This document shows, one piece after another, positions 52,986 to 62,696 of a stretch of DNA of 64,000 bases; the stretch's first letter is position 1, and each line of letters begins with the position of its first letter. This DNA is from Nitzschia sp. DOCU1 (lineage: Eukaryota > Bacillariophyta > Bacillariophyceae > Bacillariales > Bacillariaceae), in the NCBI GenBank assembly GCA_951394045.1, contig OX595985.1, positions 744,001 through 808,000 on the forward strand, written 5' to 3'. The notes below the pieces were generated by a model. The model made no database searches and was not told the origin of the DNA. It saw nothing but the letters and a program-made list of their open reading frames with translations. The position numbers were made by a program, and so were the translations under genes.

Positions 52986-53488
52986 GGTTCCGGTCACGTT
53001 CTGTGCTTCCTACTACTAGTAGAGAGGGTATCGCTGGCTTGATGTTACCCGTGATGTTGACGCAACACGGAGCACCATGGTTGTTTTTGGCGGCATCTCA
53101 CGTCTTTGTGTTGTTGTGGTTGTTTTGTTGAGAGATCTTTCCGACTCGTTGGAGCAAATCATGCCGAAGAATGGAGCTCGCATTCGTCTGGCCTTCATCG
53201 AATGATGGCCCATCTTGTGTTGACGCGTCTCGTCCAAAGATCGCGAGCGAGCCAGCCTACCACTACGTGCGTCACCTTTCTCGTTGTGGAGAGGCAGGCC
53301 ACTTTTTTGACGCGAACCGCAAAAGAGCGTGTCACATGATGCCGACGAGAAGCGGTATCCAATGAGGCTGCAACATGGAACAGCTTCGTCGGTTTTCTTT
53401 TGGATCGATCACCGGTTACATTCTCGTCGTGAGGCAGAAGCATTCATTTTCATAACCTGTGGTCATACTGTAGTCATTGCAAACTCAA
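52986..53488. other. Divergent promoter region (bromodomain / transaldolase)
   Basis: About 0.5 kb separates the two starts. No gene or repeat is seen. Confidence 0.5.
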
Positions 53489-54640
53489 ATGAGGATCCTT
53501 CTTTCATCGGTTGCCGTTGCGGCATGGCTCTTGAATGTTAGCGCCTTTTGTCCCAACACCCCCGTCGCATCTTCGACCCGCCTCCGAGCTGCATCGGTCG
53601 CAACGGCATCGGCGTTGGGGGAGCTTTCCACAATGACCACTCTATCCATCGATAGTGCCGACTTGGACGTCGTGGCAAAGTTTGCCAAGGAAGGCTTGAT
53701 TACCGATGCTACCACCAACCCGCTTTTTGTCTCTCAGGCGGGTGCCAATGGAGATAAACGATACGAAGATATGGTCTTTGATGCGGTCATGTATGCCAAG
53801 GAACAGAGAGGAGGAGGAGATTCTCCTCTTCCCGATTTCGAGCCAGAATTGAACATTGCCATGGACAAGTTGGCTGTGAATCTAGGTGCCAAACTACTCG
53901 AACTCATTCCCGGCAAGGTTTCGACCGAAGTCGACGTTCGATTGAGTTACGATACTCAACGAACCATCGAGCGGGCGAAGCAAATCATTGAGATGTACAA
54001 GTCGGTCGGTGTGGACAAGAGCCGAGTTCTGATCAAGATCGCTGGTACTTGGGAGGGCATCCAAGCCGCCAAGGAACTTGAGAAGATGGGTATCAAGACT
54101 AATATCACCTTGATCTTTTCGTTCTTGCAAGCCGCAGCTGCTGCTCAAGCTGGATGTTACCTTATTTCCCCCTTCCCAGGACGTGTTCTTGACTGGCACA
54201 AGTCCAAGAGTGGCAGGGAAAGTTATCATCCTAGCGCGGATCCCGGTGTGCTTGCCGTGAAGCGAATGTACGGATACTTTCGCAAATATGGTTACAAGAC
54301 CATTTGTATGCCTGCGTCATGGCGACCTTCCAGAGGAGCTTCTGTAGCAGGCAGCGATGTTGACGAGATTCTGGCGCTTGCCGGAGTTGACGAGATGACT
54401 ATTCCTCCACCTCTTCTCGAGTCCTTGATGTCGCGTGGAGCCAAAGAGGTCGTACGAGAATGTGATCCTGTGGCGGATGCTGCCGTGTGCTGCGACCCCG
54501 ACTTCAAGCTCGACGAAGATACGTACAAGGCCTACTGGGAGACTGATGCGTGTGGCAAAGACAAGCTTGAAGAAGGCATCCAAGCATTTACAAAATCCAC
54601 GGAAGAGCTTCGGGAAATCCTCATCTCCAAGTTTGGATAA
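53489..54640 (+). CDS. TAL: Plastid-targeted transaldolase
   Basis: The ATG at 53489 gives 383 aa with a signal peptide (MRILLSSVAVAAWLLNV) ending S-A-F-C-P, a good ASAFAP motif, so the protein should enter the plastid. The mature enzyme is a class I transaldolase, exchanging a dihydroxyacetone unit between sugar phosphates in the pentose phosphate network. Evidence: TDATTNPLF near the N-terminus of the barrel, LSYDTQRTIERA, the Schiff-base lysine in VLIKIAGTWEG (K183), and NITLIFSFLQAAAAAQAG. The sequence ends with a helical domain (KAYWETDACGKDKLEEGI). Length fits the E. coli/eukaryotic TalB-type subfamily. No intron. Confidence 0.96.
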   Translation: MRILLSSVAVAAWLLNVSAFCPNTPVASSTRLRAASVATASALGELSTMTTLSIDSADLDVVAKFAKEGLITDATTNPLFVSQAGANGDKRYEDMVFDAVMYAKEQRGGGDSPLPDFEPELNIAMDKLAVNLGAKLLELIPGKVSTEVDVRLSYDTQRTIERAKQIIEMYKSVGVDKSRVLIKIAGTWEGIQAAKELEKMGIKTNITLIFSFLQAAAAAQAGCYLISPFPGRVLDWHKSKSGRESYHPSADPGVLAVKRMYGYFRKYGYKTICMPASWRPSRGASVAGSDVDEILALAGVDEMTIPPPLLESLMSRGAKEVVRECDPVADAAVCCDPDFKLDEDTYKAYWETDACGKDKLEEGIQAFTKSTEELREILISKFG

Positions 54641-55147
54641 GACGATAGCCCGGCCACATGCAATAAGTAGTAGAAAAAGAAACCAAACTAATAGGCTACC
54701 AATGGGTTTCGGGAAGTCCTAGAGAGCAGACAGTAGATACGATGGTAGTACCGGGACGGGTGTGCGTGCTTAACGGTTTGGTATCCGTATCGTACAATTG
54801 ATGCTGATGCCGACGCGGCCTGCAGCTTCGATTGCTCGGGGTGGACTGGTAGCTACCGTGTTGACAGACAGACGAAAACAGATAGGATCGATGTCCGTCG
54901 TCGTCCGTCTATGAGTCTATGTCAAAGGATGACCCGGGCACCGCCGCGCAGAAAACACTCTCCAATGACAAAATGATGATGATGGGAGACCGACGTTAAC
55001 AACAGTATGCAACAGTCGAACAAACGCTCCAATTCCCCAAGCCCACAATACCACAAGTCTTTCTGTGTTAGTCGCTCTCTCTGGGCGGTCTTTGCAAGAG
55101 GTTCATTGTGAGTCATTTTGGCGTCGACAGATTCGTCCTGAGGAATC
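54641..55147. other. Intergenic, upstream of HUS1
   Basis: No gene. A minus-strand frame at 54922-55371 overlaps HUS1 in antisense and is treated as chance. Confidence 0.55.
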
Positions 55148-56203
55148 ATGAGATTTAAAGCAAAACTTGCAGCCGACCAGGTGGCCACCCTGTGCAATGT
55201 TGTCTCCCCCATGGCTCGACTGCAAGATAACCACCGCGGAGCAGTCCTGTACTTGGACCCCGAATATCTCCGCATCTCATGCAAGGGTGATTCTGGAATT
55301 ACTTGCTTTGCGGAACTTTCAAAACAAATCTTTTTGGAGCATCGCATTGAATCGGCCGCGGAAAACGTCATTGTTTGTCAAGTCGACTTGGTGTCACTGA
55401 AGCTGGCCCTTCAATCTGTTGTGACACCAAGCAATCACTATTACGCTAATAAAAGGGGAAATGTCACACAGGCGACCCAGGCTCCCACCATGATGCAATC
55501 CCTGCTGGCACAGCAAACCGTGGTATTGAAATTGGCGAAACGCAATCGATTGCCGTGTTTGTGTTTGGATGGTCATGCCACCGAAGAGGGCGCGGTAGAA
55601 ATTCATCAGGCGATTCCGATTCGAATAATGAGAGCCGCAGAAATGCAGTATCATTTGCCGCCACAAATCAATACACCGCAAGTGCAGCTAGAGCTACCGC
55701 CTGATCGACCTCTTCGATCGATTGTCGACAAGCTCAAGTCAATGGGACCTCACAGTGAGTACTTTTACCGAAAGGAGAATATATTCAAGTGCTTCATGTT
55801 CTTATTTTGTCCTTTTCGTTTCACCTGGTGCTGTGTCTATTTGCTTGTAGTTTACTTGGAGGCGTCCATGAAGGGAGACTTGACCGTTCGGCTCGATCAC
55901 GACGGAGCCTCGTTGGCGTGTTTTTATCACAACTTGCAACCACGATGGAACGAGCCTGAAGATTCGCAAGATAGTACTACTCCAGCGATTTCTCCGGACA
56001 GTTCATGTATTCTCAAAGTGGATGGTACAAAACTAGCTCAATGCTTGCAATGGCAACAATCTCATTTAGCAACTACATCCTGCATGTTGGCAATGGTCCA
56101 CAACGAAATGTTGGTATTGCACGTCATGCTGCACCCAGAGCCGTTTGGATTCTTTACATATTACATGCCAGTGTATTGTTTGACTGAGGAAGATCTACAA
56201 TGA
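55148..56203 (+). CDS. HUS1: HUS1, 9-1-1 checkpoint clamp subunit
   Basis: Two exons (55148-55754, 55851-56203) give 319 aa. HUS1 forms a PCNA-like ring with RAD9 and RAD1 that is loaded at DNA damage to activate the ATR pathway. The start MRFKAKL matches the family's M-R-F-R-A-K-I. Further support is YLRISCKGD, CFAELSKQIF, VDLVSLKLAL, the PCNA-like linker with IPIRIM, YLEASMKGDLTVRLD and the C-terminal FFTYYMPVY. The intron (55755-55850, 96 bp) is a multiple of three and stop-free, so the unspliced frame stays open; the family alignment (GPH joined to IYLEASMKG) argues that it is removed. Confidence 0.92.
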   Translation: MRFKAKLAADQVATLCNVVSPMARLQDNHRGAVLYLDPEYLRISCKGDSGITCFAELSKQIFLEHRIESAAENVIVCQVDLVSLKLALQSVVTPSNHYYANKRGNVTQATQAPTMMQSLLAQQTVVLKLAKRNRLPCLCLDGHATEEGAVEIHQAIPIRIMRAAEMQYHLPPQINTPQVQLELPPDRPLRSIVDKLKSMGPHSEYFYRKENIFKCFMFLFCPFRFTWCCVYLLVVYLEASMKGDLTVRLDHDGASLACFYHNLQPRWNEPEDSQDSTTPAISPDSSCILKVDGTKLAQCLQWQQSHLATTSCMLAMVHNEMLVLHVMLHPEPFGFFTYYMPVYCLTEEDLQ

Positions 56204-56308
56204 GATATTCTTGTAACGTTCTGGAGGCTACATCAACGGTTTGTATCCATGCATTTGCCTTGTACAAGTATAAACTACAATCCTACTAGCTAGCATACTA
56301 CTACTCAT

Positions 56309-57507
56309 TTACAGTTCATCATGGTTACTGACGACTCCCATAGACGCCAAGTGTTTGGCCATGAGATGATCCCGAGCCGAAATGGGCGGATACTTGGCCG
56401 CATCGGTCTTGTCCCTGGTCAACGCCTCGCAAATCGTATCTCCATTGATATTGACAAAATAAGCCATGGAATAGCGACGTTCGGGCAACTTTTTCGTGGC
56501 TTGGCCGGATGTTGGCATTACGACGCGATGCAACGTGGACACCCATTCATCTATGACAAGTCGACAACCACAAAAGAAAGTGCCATGTGTAAGCTTACGG
56601 TACCAAAGAATTCTGTCAGTAAACAATCTACACGATCCATTCACTCACCATTCGTCCATCGTTGCATCAAATCTCCCAGATTGATAATCAATGCCCCTGG
56701 CACCATCGGTACCGAGTACCATTCAGTGCGATTGCGGTTCTGAGTGTCATAGCGGAGCACTTGAAGTCCGGGTTGCCCTGCATTGAGTATCGTCAATGCC
56801 CCATAGTCCGTGTGGGCCCCTGCTCGAATGACCGGGGATGTGTGCTTAGAATTTTCCAAGGGATAGTAATGAATGAGACGCAACGCCGACATGTGATGGT
56901 CCATTTTATCTCGGAAAAAATCGACAGGCTTGCCGAGCGCCAAGGCAAACAGCTCTAGCAACTTGAGAGAAAGGCCGTCCATGGCGTCATAATAAGTCTC
57001 GATGGCAGTTCGAAATGTTGGCACTGTCGGAGTCTCTATCCATCGTCGGAGAGGCATTCCACTGGAAACCGAATCTGGTCCGATCGCAAACGTCTCCTTG
57101 GCTTCTTCAATCGGCGTTCCGTCGTCGACAGCCGAACCGTCGCCATCCAATGCCTTGCCCTTGCTCAATTGTTCTTTTTGCTCGTATCCATACGGATATT
57201 CCGCATCGTTTGCTGCCTTGTGCTGCAATTTTTCGTCTTCGGGTAAATTGAAAAATTCCGCCGACGCGTCCCAGGCATTTTGAATAATGCTCTGATCGAC
57301 GCCGTGGTTGGTGATTGTGAAAAATCCAACCGTACGACAAGCTTGCAAAATGTCATTGACGACCTTTTGCTGTTGCGTGGTCGCCGCATCACTCGTGCTC
57401 ATCCAGGCGCTCACATCAATGACAGGGACACTTGGAAAATCGGCGCGACAAGCGGGGGCAAAGAGTGACGCCAACAGGAGAAGTGATTGGAAGGATACGG
57501 CTGTCAT
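56309..57507 (-). CDS. ER-resident 2OG-Fe(II) oxygenase (isopenicillin-N-synthase type), HDEL tail
   Basis: Two exons (57507-56649, 56550-56309; 98-bp intron) give 366 aa. The ATG at 57507 starts a signal peptide (MTAVSFQSLLLLASLFAPA); an upstream in-frame ATG at 57696 would bury it. The N-terminal DIOX_N segment has VPVIDVS and GFFTITNHGV. The 2OG-Fe(II) core has the iron ligands H-x-D in GAHTDYGALTIL and the distal His in STLHRVV, plus the 2-oxoglutarate-binding R-Y-S. The junction RWTND-EWVSTLHR restores the conserved W-x-N-G/D-x(4)-H block. The protein ends SNHDEL, a canonical ER-retrieval signal. Substrate unknown; relatives oxidise small molecules, which makes an ER-lumen member notable. 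Confidence 0.93.
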
Positions 57508-57956
57508 CGTTTTCACTGCGACCCTCGTACCGTTGATGGAGTGGATACGAGGGATGGCAGCTACGGCAATCGATGGAAAGTAAGTGATGATAGGACAATG
57601 ATGCGAGAGAAAGAAAGAGAAGAAGTGAAAATACTCGTGGATGCAGGTCACACCTTTTGGTTCGGGGACACCTTCTTGGGTGTCGAATGAATCCATTCGG
57701 GATTAAAAGGGGAGCTGACTTCCACGAATGAATTTCGGGGACGGACGACGGGCGAGCCGAGCACTTCCGTTCAGAGGGAATCTGGAATCGTGGCTATCGC
57801 CTTTCCCCTCCTTCCAAACACTCTACTACGCAAAGAGAAAAAAGTGGCCCACCACCATGGTGAGAAAGCCAGCGTGGCATATGTTGGGTGCCGACGGTTC
57901 CAGATACTACGCATTCCAATGCACAACTAGCATACTCTTCACCAGCATCTGACAAC
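57508..57956. other. Divergent promoter region
   Basis: About 450 bp between the HDEL oxygenase (minus) and a mitochondrial-type gene (plus). No gene is seen. Confidence 0.5.
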
Positions 57957-58655
57957 ATGATACGTTCAGGTGTAACCACATCGACCCGGTTCCTACGCTA
58001 TGGAAATTTGGCTGGAGGTGGAGGGAGCTTTTGCTCCGCTCTCCAACATCAGACAGCAGCACGGTGCCTTCCGCATCGAACGTCCGCTTCGTTTTCCTCG
58101 CAAGCTACCGAGAGCCGTGGAGGTATTCGGGGTTGGATGGAAGATCGGAATCAGAAAAAGCAGCAGGAACAATATATGGAGCAAATGAAACGGCTCTCTG
58201 AAATGGATCGGCTGACGTTAGACAATTATCGAGGAGAATTGGAGAAAGGATTGAACCAGTGGGGTGCCAATATTTCGTTCCTTCAGACGAAAGAAATCAA
58301 AACAGCAAAAGAAGTTGTCGCAGTGGTAAAAGCTCTGATTGATGTTAAAGGAGGCGAGGCGACAGCGGATGACTTGCTACATATGGATCGCCTGGAAAAG
58401 TTGAAAGTTGCGACTGCCACCAACAAGACGGTGGAAGAAATCGCAATCTTATTGTCGCAAATTCAGAATATGGACTTGATGCAAAAGACGCTTCGAAAAC
58501 GCCACAGAGAGGGTAAGCCTATCCCTACAGATCCTTCATCGATGCAGGCCGCTATTAAGAAGGATGCAATTTCGTTAATGACCAAGTCGCAAAAGGAGAT
58601 GATGATGAAGCGTCAGGAGACCATGGCAAAGCGCGCGATGCGAAAGAAGCGATAG
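57957..58655 (+). CDS. Probable mitochondrial helical protein, unknown function
   Basis: Intronless, 232 aa from the ATG at 57957. The N-terminus (MIRSGVTTSTRFLRYGNLAGG, then HRTSASFSSQ) is rich in Arg, Ser and Thr without acids, as in mitochondrial presequences. The mature part is almost all alpha-helical and Lys/Met/Glu-rich: KKQQEQYMEQMKRLSEMDRL, a middle region with DLLHMDRLEKLKVATATNKT, and a C-terminal Met/Lys/Arg-rich helix (EMMMKRQETMAKRAMRKKR), which suggests RNA or membrane-surface binding. I recognise no family. A resemblance to SRP54 M domains is superficial. Confidence 0.8.
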   Translation: MIRSGVTTSTRFLRYGNLAGGGGSFCSALQHQTAARCLPHRTSASFSSQATESRGGIRGWMEDRNQKKQQEQYMEQMKRLSEMDRLTLDNYRGELEKGLNQWGANISFLQTKEIKTAKEVVAVVKALIDVKGGEATADDLLHMDRLEKLKVATATNKTVEEIAILLSQIQNMDLMQKTLRKRHREGKPIPTDPSSMQAAIKKDAISLMTKSQKEMMMKRQETMAKRAMRKKR

Positions 58656-59019
58656 GAGGATCAGTCATAGCTTTAATTGACTTCGTGTATTGCCAAATAT
58701 TGTATCTCTGCTATTGAAAAGTCATAACTTTGAAATTATCCCCCTTGCCCTCTATGTATCCATAGCTTCATTCGTGGACTCGTGTAGCCGCTTCGGCGGT
58801 AGCTACTTCAAAATCATTTGTTTCGGGTGGATGGAGCACGACCCTCTTAAATTAAGCTATCTTGAATCCTTGTGAGGCAGCAGCCCTACATTCATTTGGA
58901 TGTCATTGCGATTTTTAACACAGTGCTGCCATACATTGTTACTACTCGATCATTATTGACTACGTTGTGTTGCACATAGAGATCTCATTCTACTAGAGCA
59001 TGCCACCAGTCTTTGATAC
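58656..59019. other. Convergent spacer
   Basis: Between the mitochondrial-type gene and ERD2. Nothing beyond presumed 3' UTRs is visible. Confidence 0.5.
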
Positions 59020-59915
59020 CTAGACGCTGGTCGGCAGTCGGAACTTTCCACCCTTTGATTTACTGAATACAAGAAACGGGCCACAACACACAGGGGGAAG
59101 TGAGAAGGGTTTATGATGCATGCCACACTCCCAACCTTACGCTGGTCTGAAACGCACCTTTTGAGATAGTAATAAAAGAAGTCTGCATATAGCAGTGTTT
59201 GAATCACCCCGCAGATATACACAACCCAGTGATGCCTGTAATGCTCCTCAAAGTTGGCTCGATAGATCCAATTTAGAATGTAAAGAGCACGGTAGGCACC
59301 CATGAAGAAGATGTAGTTTCCAGTTAAGTTCTCCACCTCTCCGTAGCGTTGAAGGACAATAAGTTGCGGTAGAATCGCAACAGCCTCCAAATAAATTGAA
59401 AATGTCCATAGCAGTTCCATCAAACTGAAATCTTTTATTCCCGATCCAATCAAGTGCGTTAAAAACGCCAAGGCGAAGCAAGGCGCTGCTCCAAACTTCC
59501 AGTGCAAAAAGGCGTCCTGACTCTTATCATAAGTACTCTTGATCGGTTCTTGAAACTTGATAGTGTAAATGATCAATGCTGTCGAGCCAATGTAAACGAT
59601 TTTCATGATCGAGTTGTAAAGCGAGTAAAAGGTGGTAAACAAATCCAAGTATCGAGTGACAAAGACTACCAGGAAGAGTTCGTGCGTTCGAACCGAAATA
59701 CCTGTATCGGGTTAAAACGGGGGAAACTGTGAGATGATATCACGGAGGCAAACCATGGTGCAAATGACGGCCCTTAACGGCCGGACGCCATGGTCCATAC
59801 ATCAGCCTGCCGATCGCGACGTACCCTGCGCATTCCGGGCGACACGAAGCCGAAGCAACAGCACAATGATGCTGAAAAGGTGCGACATGTCGCCGCAGAA
59901 GCGAAAAGGATTCAT
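59020..59915 (-). CDS. ERD2: ERD2, K/HDEL receptor
   Basis: Three exons (59915-59825, 59701-59158, 59062-59020) with introns of 123 and 95 bp give 225 aa. ERD2 cycles between Golgi and ER and returns soluble proteins ending in K/HDEL. Exon 1 supplies MNPFRFCGDMSHLFSII, exon 2 continues GISVRTHELFLVVF-VTRYLD, then SLYNSIMKIVYI, LLWTFSIYLEAVAILPQL and YRALYILNWIYR, all family signatures across seven helices. Exon 3 gives a short basic tail (KSKGGKFRLPTSV) like the Lys-rich ERD2 C-terminus needed for retrograde transport. It is the expected receptor for the HDEL oxygenase encoded 1.5 kb away. Confidence 0.96.
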
Positions 59916-60421
59916 GATTGTCGTATAGTTGCTACTGACTGAACCTCTGAATGGACTTTGACTTCTCAACTTGCTACTACAGACGATGCCTCAACTTGTG
60001 GCGGCTGCATTGCTTTTTGGCTGTTATTATCGCGTGCTGGTCGATCTCGTGCTTTTTGACGGAGAGACTCCACGAGAATGACCGTTTGGGTCTGCTCGTC
60101 ATCCGTTGGACGAACTCCACCACGATTGACTGAAACGATCTCATATCCATCTGGGAATCTGGAATCCTCATGTCTCCCGACTGGTAAAATGCTTGCCCGT
60201 GCGTGCGACAGGGGACGACTGACGTGGCCCCAAAACATGCTACCATCAATTCCATCATCATAACAAAATCCAAGAAGGGTGACGCGGGATGGTGAAAACA
60301 AGCATCGTTCGCGTCGTCTTTATTGAACCCACCCGTTCGATGGTCGTCACATTCTCTTGCCGTTGAAAATCGAAAAAGGAATAAAGGGCGGCACTCTTCA
60401 GCCTTCTTAACAAAATCGACC
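59916..60421. other. Divergent promoter region (ERD2 / repeat protein)
   Basis: About 0.5 kb. The 174-codon minus-strand frame here runs antisense into the repeat-protein gene and has no motif support. Confidence 0.5.
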
Positions 60422-61372
60422 ATGCGTTTCCATCGACATTCATTGCTTGTTGTCCTTGCCACGGCTTCCACCGTGGCTGCATTTTGCCCTTCAAAGAACA
60501 ACTGTCAGTATGGTATCCTTCCGCTGGCATCGTCGGCGTCATCGCCTTCCAAGTCCTTGATTGATTTTTCTCCTGGGGCCGATCAAGATCTGAGGATGCC
60601 GTCGACGCGTTTGGATCCAGAATCCACTTATCCTAACCACATGCCGCGTGCAGGTATGTTGGCACGACCCTTGTCTGCCGACATTGAACTTGGACCTGAG
60701 GTTAGAACGCGAAACCAGTATTTCGCAAGGCTTGAAGAGCCCCAGACGGCCCCGAAACCCGTGGGAGAAGGTCCCGAAGTTCGCACTCGCAGCCAATCCA
60801 ACTACCTGGGTTCTCTGCAGCAGGAACGTGGCAAACCGGATCGCACGACCACATCAGGCATGGCTTCCTTTTCGGATCAAGACAAGATTATGCCGATGAA
60901 TCGACAGGCTGCCTACGGTCGACCAATGGACCAGATCACTGGTGCTCGCACTTATTCACCTGCTGCTGATGCCAAAGATGTGGGCCCTGAAGTTCGTACT
61001 CGCATTCAGGGTTCCTACTTGGGATCTTTGCAGCAAGAACGCGGCAAGCCTTACCGTTCCATTGGTGCTGGTCTGCCTTCTTATTCTGATCAGCAAACCA
61101 GGATGCCTGCCTCGAATGTTGATCCTTCCTTCTCCAATTCCTTATCCCTGCCGAAAGCAGAGGCATTTGCCCCGCCTTCCCCAGAATCCACAACTTCCCC
61201 AGAGTCCACAAATGAAAGCGATAATGCCGAAAAACCAGCAGCTAGCCCTTCCACGCCTTCGGGGAAAGCAGTCGGGCGTCGGGCTATCCGACCCGACCAA
61301 GAGGTGCGAGCGCCGGCCACCTACATCCACAAAGAATCGATCCATGCCGCTTACTGGCGAAATCGAGCTTAG
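60422..61372 (+). CDS. Plastid-type disordered repeat protein
   Basis: Intronless, 316 aa. It begins with a signal peptide (MRFHRHSLLVVLATASTVAA) ending A-A-F-C-P, an ASAFAP-like motif pointing to the plastid. The mature part is low in hydrophobics and built on a repeat: GPEVRTR occurs three times (about residues 91, 118 and 185); copies two and three extend through YLGSLQQERGKP, an Arg/Thr/Ser spacer and an S-x-S-D-Q-x(3)-M-P block. Spacing between repeats is about 27 and 67 residues. The tail is Pro/Ser/Thr/Glu-rich, then basic (RRAIRPDQEVR). No family is recognised. Evenly spaced short motifs in a disordered chain are typical of multivalent scaffold or linker proteins; this is inference. 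Confidence 0.82.
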   Translation: MRFHRHSLLVVLATASTVAAFCPSKNNCQYGILPLASSASSPSKSLIDFSPGADQDLRMPSTRLDPESTYPNHMPRAGMLARPLSADIELGPEVRTRNQYFARLEEPQTAPKPVGEGPEVRTRSQSNYLGSLQQERGKPDRTTTSGMASFSDQDKIMPMNRQAAYGRPMDQITGARTYSPAADAKDVGPEVRTRIQGSYLGSLQQERGKPYRSIGAGLPSYSDQQTRMPASNVDPSFSNSLSLPKAEAFAPPSPESTTSPESTNESDNAEKPAASPSTPSGKAVGRRAIRPDQEVRAPATYIHKESIHAAYWRNRA

Positions 61373-61375
61373 ATG

Positions 61376-61712
61376 AGCAAAAATGCACGACAAAAATTCT
61401 GAGGGGGTGTAGTAACCTGTTAACAATTTGGTTGGGAAATTATTCTAGATTTTCGTAAGTGTTTTCTTGAGATTTTGCTTGGAAAAACAGTGCCTCAGTT
61501 TTGATCATCGGCGTCTCCACAGGAATCGCACCTGCGCCTGCCTATCCTCCCGATGCCGTTTTAGTGCTTTTCGAACGCCATTTCCAACTTTGCAACGGTG
61601 CATGGCTAGCTTATAGACACTCCATTCAGAGAAAATGGGCAATGCTCAATACAATCCGTTTTCCTATACTTGGCCAAAGTTTCAGGTGGAAAGTTCATGT
61701 TATTACTACATA
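61376..61712. other. Convergent spacer
   Basis: About 340 bp of presumed 3' UTR between the repeat protein and the dehydrogenase. No feature is seen. Confidence 0.5.
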
Positions 61713-62696
61713 TCAAACATCAAATTTTACACCAGTCGCTTCTTCACTCGTCTTCCACAAGACTTTGATGGCTTCTGGATCGGTTTCATACGGATTGAGA
61801 GGGTTGGGCACTGGCCTTCCTTTAAATCCCGGTGGCCCGTAGTGCACGCCAGATTCCGCGTCAATACCCATCATTCCTTTGAGCAGCCCCATGGTGCCAT
61901 CCTCAACCGACTGACATATGAACGGCATCATCATCCTCATCATAAGATCGGAGAAGAACCCGAATTTTAAGTGGTCACCCAAGTTGGTTCCTGCGGCACC
62001 TGGGTCACAGCACACTGCACGGACTTTGGAACCTGTTGCTTCGAGCTTTTGATGCAGACCATGGTTAAAAACTGCATTTGCTAGTTTTGAATGGCTGTAC
62101 CTATCGAAGCAAGGCCCCCCACCGAGCTTCAAATCGTCTCCACCCAGGTTACCACCATTCTTTTGGAGATATCTCTCTTCAAGACACTTGTTTGGTGTAT
62201 TATGGCGAGCGCCGCTGGAGTGATTAACAATTCGCGCGTCGCCGGTGTCTTTGGATTCGGCTTCAACCAACGGATACAACTCTGCCGTCAACAAGAAGTG
62301 AGAGAGGTGATTCGTTTGCATCTGACTGTCATATCCATCGACCGTGGCTCGATCAGCAGTTGCCATGATGCCAGCGTTGTTTGCGAGGCAGTATATCTTT
62401 GAGTACTTGGACTTGATTTCATTTGCAGCTTTACGCACGGATGCGAAGTCTTGAAGATCGCACTCGATAGTTTCAAACTTTCCGTCGGGGACTTCGGCCT
62501 TCAACTTGTCAAGCATGGTTGGTACCCGGCTCGATGCCCGATTCAACATGACGACTTCGCCTCCAAGTTGAGCCACTGTCTTGGCTGCGACGTATCCAGT
62601 ACCAGTGGTCGTCCCGGTAATGACAAATACCTTCCCTGTGACACCAGAAGGCAGTTCTTCTTTGACGAAGTCATGAAACCAGCGTGGACCAAACAT
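61713..62696 (-). CDS. Short-chain dehydrogenase/reductase (protochlorophyllide-reductase/retinol-dehydrogenase-like)
   Basis: Intronless, 327 aa from the ATG at 62696. A classical-type SDR: the cofactor-binding T-G-T-T-T-G-T-G (TGxxxGxG) follows the first strand KVFVITG; an Asp after the third strand (ECDLQD) and N-N-A-G follow; the active site has Ser in NHSSGAR and the Y-x3-K pair in YSHSKLAN. The region after CCDPGAAGTNLGDHL is the substrate-side lid, as in WW-domain oxidoreductase, retinol dehydrogenase and POR-like enzymes. An Arg after strand 2 (LNRASS) suggests NADP(H) preference. There is no targeting peptide. The substrate is not predictable from sequence. Confidence 0.92.
   Translation of the reverse strand: MFGPRWFHDFVKEELPSGVTGKVFVITGTTTGTGYVAAKTVAQLGGEVVMLNRASSRVPTMLDKLKAEVPDGKFETIECDLQDFASVRKAANEIKSKYSKIYCLANNAGIMATADRATVDGYDSQMQTNHLSHFLLTAELYPLVEAESKDTGDARIVNHSSGARHNTPNKCLEERYLQKNGGNLGGDDLKLGGGPCFDRYSHSKLANAVFNHGLHQKLEATGSKVRAVCCDPGAAGTNLGDHLKFGFFSDLMMRMMMPFICQSVEDGTMGLLKGMMGIDAESGVHYGPPGFKGRPVPNPLNPYETDPEAIKVLWKTSEEATGVKFDV

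Noticed and set aside
59977..60501. 174-codon minus-strand frame between ERD2 and the repeat protein
   Set aside because: It overlaps the repeat protein's signal peptide in antisense and has no domain or codon support.
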